Source: Congeria kusceri (taxonomy: Eukaryota > Mollusca > Bivalvia > Myida > Dreissenidae). From it: a stretch of 64,000 nt of DNA. How positions within the stretch are numbered: the stretch's first letter is position 1; every line of letters begins with the position of its first letter. The notes under the pieces are model-generated. The model did no database searches, was not told where the DNA came from, and saw only the letters and a list, made by a program, of their open reading frames with translations. The stretch spans positions 43,244,048-43,308,047 of the forward strand of contig CM051034.1 of assembly GCA_027627225.1 (NCBI GenBank), written 5' to 3'. Below are positions 11,201 through 23,200 of this stretch, piece after piece. The translations under genes and the position numbers were made by a program.

Positions 11201-14200
11201 TCTTTAAAAATCTTCTCCTCTGAAACTGCAAGGCCCAGAGGTTTCGTATTTGGTATGTAACATCCTCAAGTGGTCCTCTAAAAAGATTGTTCAAATTATG
11301 CCCCTGGGGTCAAAACTGGCTATGCCCAGTGGGTCACATGGTTTATATAAACTTATATAGCAAAATGTCTTAAAATCTTCTTCTCTGAAACCGCAAGGCC
11401 CAGAGGTTTTGTATTTGGTATGTAACACCCGTGTAGTGGTCCTCTACAAATATTGTTCAAAATATTTTTTATTTTTTTTATTTATTTTGTGTGTGTGCAA
11501 TATTTAATTTGCTCATAGTATATTTACATACGTACATAAATACATACATACATACATACATACATGAAGGCATGCATAATAGACATATACACATATATAA
11601 CATTAATACATAATCATGTCCCAAAAATGTATATACTCACAATACAATGATTAGACTCATTACATGTATATGTACCAATGCTATGTCGTAGATAATATTG
11701 CACAACAAAAAATATAAACAAAAGAGAATGAATTGCTTTGAGTATATATTATATGTGCTATGACATTGTAGACATAGAAAATGCTGATAACTGTATTCAG
11801 TCACTATTATTATTAAGTACTATTTCAATTTCATTATAAGCAATATCTGTCAACATGCTGACTAGTGACCAATCTTTCAATCCTTCGTCAAGTTTTTTTG
11901 TAGTTTTATATATTTCTAATGAGTGCTTGAGGCTATTTACTAATCCAAAATTAGATGGCTTTCTGTTTTTTCTCTGGCAATGAAAAATATATCGTTTAAT
12001 TTTTCTAGGCATAAAATATTTAAATTGTTCATTTTTGAATCTGTAATACCAAGTATCATTTCCTGACATGTTAGCTGGATAGGTGAGTTTGGTTTATTTC
12101 TATTTACAACGTGAATAGCAAAATATCTTATTGCTTACAACCTTTACAAGTATTAATTACATATATTCAGAATAGATTATAGACCAACACAAGGATTGAG
12201 AAAAGCACCGCCGCTTAGTACAAAAATACACTTATAAAATAAAAGTATTAATCATCAACTTAGTTAATACACTTAGAAACTAGATATGGACTAAACTTTC
12301 AATATGAACACAAGTCTTATAATAACATTGTGTAAGTATACATTTTGTTCCTTTTGGAGAATTAACTCCGAGCATTTCAAATATCGCATGAAAAATTACC
12401 AACCTATGTATATATACTTTGTTAAACTTAAACATCTTTATCATAACAAAAGAAGCAACATATTTATGTTGTGTTCTAGTATGTATTTAGTCCTGAAGTA
12501 GAATGTAATATATTTAACCCCTTCCAGTTCGATAGAGGCTATTTAAAATAAATTGTTTATAAGTGCTATATAATTCAAATTTTATTATGTCAGACATGGC
12601 ATCAAACTATGGTAAATACAAATTACAAGTGTATTTTTAATTACAGTAGTATCAACAGTAAATCATGGTTTGAGGAAAAAGCTGTAAAAAAGCTGAAAAG
12701 AAAAGCCATAAGGCTGTCGACATGAAGTATAGTTAATAAACAATGATATTGTTAACATCAAAGTAAGTATATAAACAGTTGAACACTAAAATACAATAAT
12801 TGTACTCTTATAATTGTACGCGATAATATCATTAATTTTTGTAATTTTATTTATACGATTTTGAAGTGATATGTACTCTTGTTGCAAGTAGGTCACAGAA
12901 TGTTTTGATTGTAAAAAGATAAGGACTATAATCTGTCTATTGGACAGGTAAGGACTATAATCTGTCTATTGGATAGGTAAGGACTATAATCTGTCTATTG
13001 GACAGGTAAGGACTATAATCTGTCCATTGTAATAGAAGTTTTCAGCTATACAAGTTGAATACTGACTATATGGACAAACTAAAAATAGGCCGATTGCAAA
13101 ATATTCTATAGTCAGTTTTAGAGCTTTACACATGGGTTGGGCTGGTATAGTTTGTATCATATATACATTTGTATTTAGAAGTAATACTAATCATAGAAAC
13201 ATAGTATTAGATACATATATCAAACGGTTGTTTCATTTTTGTTATGGATACAGCAATACTTTTACAAAAGTGTAAATTGTTCCAAAAGGTTTATAATTAT
13301 TTACATAACTATCTTACAAATAGTGTATTCATAATAATACTATACATTTTATTAGTTATTTTATTAGGAAGATGTACCAAAATACAACATTATAATAAAA
13401 TAACAAAAAACCTTATTTGTTTGCAATAATATGCAGTGATGTAAAGTGCACAGATAGGGACATACCACTTTTGCTTGTAATGCTTATGGAATGAGTATCT
13501 TCTACTGCCCGCTGACGCCGTTTCTTCTGTAATGTCTGAAGTTTTCAATGACATCATTCACATTGTCATATATGTCAAAAAAACTTTATTCGCTCATCAA
13601 CCACAGTTTGCCCATAAATATTGTTCAAATTATGCCTCTGGGGTCAAATCTGGTCACGCCCCGGGGTTCACATGTTTTATATAGACTCAAATAGCAAAAT
13701 GACTTTAAAAATCTTCTCCTCTGAAACGGCAAGGCCCACAGCTTTCCTATATTTGGTACGTAACATTGCATAGTGGTCCTCTCCAAAGATTGTTCAAATT
13801 ATGCCCCATGGGGTCAAATCTGGTGGCACCCCGAGTGGTCACATGCTTTATATAGACTTAAATAGCAAAGTTACTTTAAAAATCTTTATCTGAAACCGCA
13901 AGGCCCAGTGGTTTGTTCAAGATTGTTCATATTATGCCCCTGGGATAAAAATAAGCCACGCCTCGAGGATGCAAATTCCAATTGGGTCACAAGTTCTCAG
14001 GTGAGCGTCCTAGGGCCCTCAGGGCCCTCTTGTTATCGGTAAGATGTCGATTAGAAACGATTTCTTCAAAGTTTTATTTTATTAATATATTACTGGAATG
14101 CTGCTTTAAAACGTAATACTGTAAAGTAGACAAGGAAAATACTATTCAGGGGCTGTTGCAGAATCAGGTGCAAGGTAAAGAGTCAACACAGCTCCTTGAA

Positions 14201-17200
14201 TTTAGTCTTTACAATTTGCATTGACTTGCAGTTTTGTGTAAAATACTTAATTTTGTGAACAATTATTTTGTCCACATATTACCTTGCTTGTGGAACACTA
14301 ATCTTTAGGTCTATGAATGCTTGTATGTGCTTGCTTGTAAGGTAAGGATGTACCACTTGGATGGACATGACAGCATTGATATATGAGGCAATATCTGACA
14401 CCATATTAAGACAGATCACTCTAAGCAATGATGTTTACATGGAAGCGTTCTGACAGCATTTTGGTGCCACAGTGACATTGGCATTTCTTGATTAATTAAG
14501 ATAAGTTGCGGTCCAGGAGTGATTGGTGGGCAGAAGCTAGCAAAGGCCAACCCAATGATTGTTATGATTGGGATAGATATGCATGAGAGAGATTGCATGT
14601 GGTACAGTATCAGAGAGTTTGGTCAGTGGTCACCATAATATATAGAGTCAAACAAACATTATTTTGGCCTGTACCAGTATTTAGTGAAAGAAATTATAGT
14701 GGATATGACCGACTATGTCAGTGGTTAGTTAACCAGCTTCTCATGCACATATTGGATCCAGGGTCAATTCCAGGTTTAGTTCCTGAAAACAAACTGCTGA
14801 AACTGTGTATGAAATGTAAAGGTCAACAAATCCTGTTTCTTGTTTTATCTTACCAAGTTATATTTCCTTGGGATAATTTTCAGAGTTAATGTTTTGAGCA
14901 AGATCAAAATGGCATGCATGTTATACAAGAAGCAAAGTATGAGAATAGTAATATAACATAATTATGATGAGTTATATATTTGACAGAACCGACTGCATCA
15001 GTCTATTCCAGGTCCTGTCATGTTTGATTGGTAGTCATAACAAAGCACCGGACAGGTGTGTTTCCTCTGGTTTCCCACACAGCGCAGTACCAGTCCAAAA
15101 TTCAGAAAGATTTCAACATGAACAGCATCTAGACTCAACATTAGCAGCATCTAGACTCGACATGAGCAGCATCTAGACTCGACATGAGCAGCATCTAGAC
15201 TCGACATGAGCAGCATCTAGACTCGACATGAGCAGCATCTAGACTCAACATGAGCAGCATCTAGACTCGACATGAGCAGCATCTAGACTCGACATTAGCA
15301 GCATCTAGACTCGACATGAGCAGCATCTAGACTCGACATGAGCAGCATCTAGACTCGACATGAGCAGCATCTAGACTCGACATTAGCAGCATCTAGACTC
15401 AACATTAGCAGCATCTAGACTCAACATGAGCAGCATCTAGACTCAACATGAGCAGCATCTAGACTCAACATGAGCAGCATCTAGACTCAGCATTAGCAGC
15501 ATCTAGACTCAGCATAAGCAGCATCTAGACTCCACATTAGCAGCATCTAGACTCGACATAAGCAGCATGTAGACTCAACATTAGCAGCATCTAGACTCGA
15601 CATAAGCAGCATCTATACTCGACATAAGCAGCATCTATACTCAACATTAGCAGCATCTAGACTCAACATGAGCAGCATCTAGACTCAACATGAGCAGCAT
15701 CTAGAATCAACATGAGCAGCATCTAGACTCAACATGAGCAGCATCTAGACTCAACATGAGCAGCATCTAGAATCAACATAAGCAGCATCTAGACTTAACA
15801 TAAGCAGCATCTAGACTCAACATTAGCAGCATCTAGACTCGACATAAGCAGCATCTAGACTCGACATAAGCAGCATGTAGACTCAACATTAGCAGCATCT
15901 AGACTCGACATAAGCAGCATCTATACTCGACATAAGCAGCATCTATACTCAACATTAGCAGCATCTAGACTCAACATGAGCAGCATCTAGACTCAACATG
16001 AGCAGCATCTAGACTCAACATGAGCAGCATCTAGACTCAACATGAGCAGCATCTAGACTCAACATGAGCAGCATCTAGAATCAACATAAGCAGCATCTAG
16101 CCTTAACATAAGCAGCATCTAGACTCAACATTAGCAGCATCTAGACTCGACATAAGCAGCATCTAGATTCAACATAAGCAGCATCTAGACTCAACATTAG
16201 CAGCATCTAGACTTAACATAAGCAGCATCTAGAATCAACATTAGCAGCATCTAGACTAAACATAAGCAGCATCTAGACTCAACATTAGCAGCATCTAGAC
16301 TCAACATAAGCAGCATCTAAACTCAACATAAGCAGCATCTAGACTCAATATTAGCAGCATCTAGACTCAACATAAGCAGCATGTAGACTCAACAATAGCA
16401 GCATCTAGACTCAATATTAGCAGCATCTAGACTCAACATTAGCAGCATCTAGAATTAACATTAGCAGCATCTAGAATCAACATTAGCAGCATCTAGAATC
16501 AACATTAGCAGCATCTAGACTCAATATTAGCAGCATCTAGACTCAACATTAGCAGCATCTAGAATCAACATTAGCAGCATCAAGACTCAACATTAGCAGC
16601 ATCTAGAATCAACATTAGCAGCATCTAGAATTAACATTAGCAGCATCTAGAATCAACATTAGCAGCATCTAGAATCAACATTAGCAGCATCTAGACTCAA
16701 TATTAGCAGCATCTAGACTCAACATTAGCAGCATCTAGAATCAACATTAGCAGCATCTAGACTCAACATTAGCAGCATCTAGAATCAACATTAGCAGCAT
16801 CTAGAATTAACATAAGCAGCATCTAGAATCAACATTAGCAGCATCTAGACTAAACATAAGCAGCATCTAGACTCAACATTAGCAGCATCTAGAATCAACA
16901 TTAGCAGCATCTAGACTAAACATAAGCAGCATCTAGACTCAACATTAGCAGCATCTAGACTCAACATAAGCAGCATCTAAACTCAACATAAGCAGCATCT
17001 AGACTCAATATTAGCAGCATCTAGACTCAACATAAGCAGCATGTAGACTCAACAATAGCAGCATCTAGACTCAATATTAGCAGCATCTAGACTCAACATT
17101 AGCAGCATCTAGAATTAACATTAGCAGCATCTAGAATCAACATTAGCAGCATCTAGAATCAACATTAGCAGCATCTAGACTCAATATTAGCAGCATCTAG

Positions 17201-20200
17201 ACTCAACATTAGCAGCATCTAGACTCAACATTAGCAGCATCAAGACTCAACATTAGCAGCATCTAGAATCAACATTAGCAGCATCTAGAATTAACATTAG
17301 CAGCATCTAGAATCAACATTAGCAGCATCTAGAATCAACATTAGCAGCATCTAGACTCAATATTAGCAGCATCTAGACTCAACATTAGCAGCATCTAGAA
17401 TCAACATTAGCAGCATCTAGACTCAACATTAGCAGCATCTAGAATCAACATTAGCAGCATCTAGAATTAACATAAGCAGCATCTAGAATCAACATTAGCA
17501 GCATCTAGACTAAACATAAGCAGCATCTAGACTCAACATTAGCAGCATCTAGAATCAACATTAGCAGCATCTAGACTAAACATAAGCAGCATCTAGACTC
17601 AACATTAGCAGCATCTAGACTCAACATAAGCAGCATCTAAACTCAACATAAGCAGCATCTAGACTCAACATTAGCAGCATCTAGACTCGACATAAGCAGC
17701 ATCTAGACTCAACATTAGCAGCATCTAGACTCAACATTAGCAGCATCTAGACTCGACATAAGCAGCATCTAGACTCGACATAAGCAGCATGTAGACTCAA
17801 CATTAGCAGCATCTAGACTCGACATAAGCAGCATCTATACTCGACATAAGCAGCATCTATACTCAACATTAGCAGCATCTAGACTCAACATGAGCAGCAT
17901 CTAGACTCAACATGAGCAGCATCTAGACTCAACATGAGCAGCATCTAGACTCAACATGAGCAGCATCTAGACTCAACATGAGCAGCATCTAGAATCAACA
18001 TAAGCAGCATCTAGACTTAACATAAGCAGCATCTAGACTCAACATTAGCAGCATCTAGACTCGACATAAGCAGCATCTAGACTCAACATAAGCAGCATCT
18101 AGACTCAACATTAGCAGCATCTAGACTTAACATAAGCAGCATCTAGAATCAACATTAGCAGCATCTAGACTAAACATAAGCAGCATCTAGACTCAACATT
18201 AGCAGCATCTAGACTCAACATAAGCAGCATCTAAACTCAACATAAGCAGCATCTAGACTCAATATTAGCAGCATCTAGACTCAACATAAGCAGCATGTAG
18301 ACTCAACAATAGCAGCATCTAGACTCAATATTAGCAGCATCTAGACTCAACATTAGCAGCATCTAGAATTAACATTAGCAGCATCTAGAATCAACATTAG
18401 CAGCATCTAGAATCAACATTAGCAGCATCTAGACTCAATATTAGCAGCATCTAGACTCAACATTAGCAGCATCTAGAATCAACATTAGCAGCATCTAGAC
18501 TCAACATTAGCAGCATCTAGAATCAACATTTGCAGCATCTAGAATTAACATTAGCAGCATCTAGAATCAACATTAGCAGCATCTAGAATCAACATTAGCA
18601 GCATCTAGACTCAATATTAGCAGCATCTAGACTCAACATTAGCAGCATCTAGAATCAACATTAGCAGCATCTAGACTCAACATGAGCAGCATCTAGAATC
18701 AACATTAGCAGCATCTAGAATTAACATAAGCAGCATCTAGAATCAACATTAGCAGCATCTAGACTAAACATAAGCAGCATCTAGACTCAACATTAGCAGC
18801 ATCTAGAATCAACATTAGCAGCATCTAGACTAAACATAAGCAGCATCTAGACTCAACATTAGCAGCATCTAGACTCAACATAAGCAGCATCTAAACTCAA
18901 CATAAGCAGCATCTAGACTCAATATTAGCAGCATCTAGACTCAACATAAGCAGCATGTAGACTCAACAATAGCAGCATCTAGATTCAACATTAGCCTCAT
19001 TTTTGTGGCAGAAAATTTGTTTGTTATATGTAGGGGAATACATGTTACACACCTTTGATGTGGAAGGACCTAAACTACAATATACACAGGATGTTTGTTG
19101 GTTTTTGTAAAATATCGATTTTTGATTCATTAGAGATCATAGAAAATATTAATTTTTTTATGATCACAAGTTTTATGTGTGTTAAAAGTGTGTTATTTGG
19201 GTATTTGTCTGACTGCCAAGTGAAAAAGTAGTTCCATAATCAAAGTGTTAATTTTCACTGTTTTATAACAGTGAAATACCAATCTGGGACTATATTCCAG
19301 AAATATCTTAAGTTTATCTTAACATATTTTCACTTAAATTCAAATTTTTGGTAGGTAATATTATTACAACTACATATAAATTTATGATTTCAATTACAGT
19401 TAAGTAAATAGTACATGTAGTTAAAAATAAGTTGATAATTAGTGAACATTAAGCAGAATTTCATGTAGACATGGCTTAAAATGCTTAAGAAAAATGAAGT
19501 ATTTAAGGCTAAGGATAAGATTTCACTTAAGATGTTACTGGAATACGACCCCTGCTTTCACTAATATTTCCCTATAAACCACCAGAAAGCATAAAATAAA
19601 TTACTACTACTACTGCTGCTAGGCTTTTAGCACTTTCTGTATGTCCTTGGTACAGGTACATATTCTGACCGAGGTTGACTCCTTGTACTTTGTTTATTGA
19701 GTTATTCAAAACACATGAAACCTATATGCAAATAACCACAAATAACTATAAAAATGTATGGTATTAGTCATGTAAACTCCCAACATTATTGTATCGTTAT
19801 ATTATTACTGAACTCATCTGGGATGTGTTACTGTTGCAGGTGGCCGCCCATGATCACACCTGCTTCAAGGACCTTTTGTGGCATCTCGTGTACAGCAGGA
19901 ACTTCTTCTCTGACCTCGACAAGGCCAGGTCAGTACTTTATGTGTGGCTGAAAACATGAACTGAATGATATCGTGAGTGGGAAGGCAGATCTGATTCGCT
20001 CCCCAAATATCTCTGATAATTCACTGCAGGCTTCTGAGAGGAACAGTACTTGGAAGAATTGTCAAAGCATGAATCACTACAGTGGCATAGATGTGACATG
20101 TGCATGTTTTTATTTAAGTCGTGGGAACGAGATCTTATCTCGTGAGAACGAGATCTTAAGTCGTGGGAAAGAAATCTTATCTCGTGGAAACGACATAATT

Positions 20201-23200
20201 ATGTCGTTCCCACGACATATTAAGTAGTGGGAACGAGATCTTTTCTCGTGGGAACAAGATCGTATCTCGCGGGAAAGACATAATTATGTCGTGGGAACGA
20301 CATATTAAGTCGTGGGAACGAGATCTTATCTCGTGGGAACGAGATCTTATCAAGTGGGAACGACATAATTATGTCGTGGGAACGACACATTAAGTCGTGG
20401 GAACGAGATCTCATCTTGTGGGAACGATACCTTATTTCATGGAAACGACATAATTATGTCGTGGGAACGAGATATTTTTGTTGAGGGAACGACTTAATGA
20501 ACCAATCAAATTCCATCTTGCTCTCGCAGAAGGAAAACAACTTCTTTATATCTTAATCCAGCATTGAAATACGATATTTATGTAAGCGTCTCTTGTATCA
20601 GCCATTTTGAAACATGCTTTTAAACAACATGTATTCTGATTGGTTAATTATGTCGTTACCACAAGTTAATTATCTCGTTCCCACGACTTAATATGTCGTT
20701 CCCATGAGTTATTTATGTCGTTCCCACGAGAAAAGATCTCATTCCCACGACTTAATATGTCATTACCACGAGTTAATTATCTCGTTCCTACGACTTAATA
20801 TGTTGTTCCCACGAGATACGATCTCGTTCCCACGAGATAACATCTCGTTCCCACGACTTAATATGTCGTGGGAACTTATAAGTAAAAACATGCACATGTC
20901 ACATCTATGCCACTGTAAATCACAGTTCAGAGAAATGTTTCATGTAAAATTATTGTAGTGAATAGACAGTGTGTAAGACCTTGATATCTGTCTATCATGA
21001 ATCAGTCTGATAAGGGATTTATCATACTGGTTTACAACTCTAACCTGGCAATTGCCTCTATCATGTAAAGAAGCTCTATGTTTTATCGGTCTTTTAACAG
21101 AAAATAACTTTTTCTTTAATCCTCTGGCTTTTAGTACTTTCCCATAATAAATACAAAATATTATGGTTTGTTTTATATAATATTAAATGAAGTGAAAAAA
21201 AAAGGAAATGCAATAAGAAACATTCTTCAAATGCGAGTGTTTTTGTTTTGCGATATAAATGAAAGTTTACCGCTTAATTCAATCACACACAATACAATTA
21301 TTATACAAGTATGGGATTGCTTTGCATATTATAAAATCTTTTAAGGTACTGTATTGTTTGAAAATATACCTTACTGAATGTGAACACTATTGAAACCTAG
21401 ATATGTATATCCTTGTAACATTTTTGTCCTGACATGTAATTATTTTCTGTCATCAATATACCAAGCCCTTGCCATTACCAGTGGCAGTGAAACTTTGGAG
21501 AGCCATCAAAACCATTCTGCAGCCCTACTACTGTTGTGTTACTGATATTTGTGATTCCTGGAAATCTCTACAAAGAAACTGAATAGCAATTGGATAATGA
21601 AAACATCATGTAATGTTGCTTTTATTGCCCTGACATAATGCCCCTAAGCCATTCAGGTGGAAAAGGTGTTAATGAAAGTGCTGTGTTTATTAACTCTGGA
21701 ATGGAGAATATTCATTGTTCAACAGGGCAGCTATTTATCAGACATTCTATGAAGGTATTTTTTCTAGGCAGTTAATTGAAGTGTTGACAACACAGGGCAG
21801 GAGCCACAAGCCCCAGCTGAAGCAAGAGTTTGTTCTTTAAGTCCTGTAGAGCCTGGTATTGATAGCCTGGAATATACTTTTGTTCATGTGGAGGTCTACA
21901 AGAGATCAAAAGGAAGCAAATATGGTGTATACTGATATACTAATTGCTTATGTTAATAACGTTGTTTCTATAACGTATATTTTATTGTTGCATGATTGCG
22001 TAAATAGCATGTGGAGTACATTATGAGTTTGGAACAGAAGCCAAGGTCATTGATTCAATGATTTTATTCCAATTAATTAAATCTCCTTATGTTGCTAGGA
22101 AGCATGGCATAATCCATGTTAGCAGCCAATAGAGTATTTTTAATATGGCCTTACAAATGCCTGCTTTGATTTTACATTATTTCCCCCCAAAGAGCTTCTT
22201 TATGACACTGATGGTATTTCCAACAATGACCTCAGGATGAAACATGCCTTTCTGTGACATGGAACATCTTGCTGGCCCTATATCAGTGTCAATCAAGTCC
22301 CAGAAATCCTAGCTATTGACAGATAAGCATGCCCATTAATGTAATAAATGGGATGTGGAGAGGGACATTTTCAAAGGAAATGATGGAATAATCACAAAAA
22401 GACTGAAGTAAATGCATCCAGTGGGAGTTACTGAGTCAATACTTGCCTTGGTCAGCTGTAAACATATCATTTAAGCTCCTGTTATGTTAATTTGTAAACC
22501 TACTGTTAGCCATTGTTATGGTAAGCTGTAAACCTACTGTTAGCCCTTGTTATGGTCAGGTAAATTCCTACTGTTAACCCTTGTTATGGTCAGCTAAATA
22601 CCTTCTGTTAGCCCTTGTTATGGTCAGGTAAATACCTACTGTTAGCCCTTGTTGTGGTCAGGTAAATACCTACTGTTAGCCCTTGTTATGGTCAGGTAAA
22701 TACCTAGTGTTAGCCCGTGTTGTGGTCAGGTAAATACCTACTGTTAGCCCTTGTTGTGGTCAGGTAAATACCTACTGTTAGCCCTTGTTGTGGTCAGGTA
22801 AATACCTACTGTTAGCCCTTGTTGTGGTCAGGTAAATACCTACTGGTAGCCCTTGTTGTGGTCAGGTAAATACCTACTGTTGGCCCTTGTTATGGTCAGG
22901 TAAATACCTACTGTTAGCCCTTGTTATGGTCAGCTAAATACCTTCTGTTAGCCCTTGTTATGGTCAGGTAAATACCTACTGTTCACCCTTGTTGTGGTCA
23001 GGTATATACCTACTGTTAGCCCGTGTTGTGGTCAGGTAAATACCTACTGTTAGCCCTTGTTGTGGTCAGGTAAATACATAATGTTAGCCACTGTTGTGGT
23101 CAGGTAAATACCTACTGTTAGCCCTTGTTATGGTCAGGTAAATACCTACTGTTAGCCCTTGTTATGGTCAGGTAAAAACCCACTGTTAGCCCGTGTTGTG

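Larger units (their letters stand above)
9466..14034 (+). mobile_element. Pearl/Helentron-like non-autonomous element 1 with 166-bp core array and nested insertion
   Basis: The left end agttcacctgagcac is matched in inverted form by ctcaggtgagcg at 13996-14007 (one mismatch in 11). A hairpin (agggccc-tca-gggccct, 14012-14028) and the terminus ctcttgtt follow. The core is a tandem array of 165-166 bp units, for example aaggcccaga starting at 9901, 10067, 10233, 10399, 10565, 10731. This is the left flank, core array, right flank plan described for oyster pearl/CvA satellite elements, later linked to Helentrons. No transposase is present. A 2.15-kb insertion interrupts the array at 11462-13615. 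Confidence 0.7.

Noticed and set aside
11797..12069. Minus-strand 90-codon frame in the nested insertion as a transposon protein
   Set aside because: No motif of a transposase, integrase or reverse transcriptase can be seen; described only as part of the insertion.
14593..14889. Plus-strand 98-codon frame
   Set aside because: It crosses a dispersed repeat whose other copy at 33328 does not keep the frame.
15117..18994. Regular short repeats that could suggest a CRISPR array (also at 22490, 43414 and 50919)
   Set aside because: The units are contiguous with no unique spacers, and the window is an animal genome with spliced genes.
20220..20958. Repetitive S-F-P-R frames on both strands
   Set aside because: They come from 21-bp units whose length is divisible by three, inside the foldback element.
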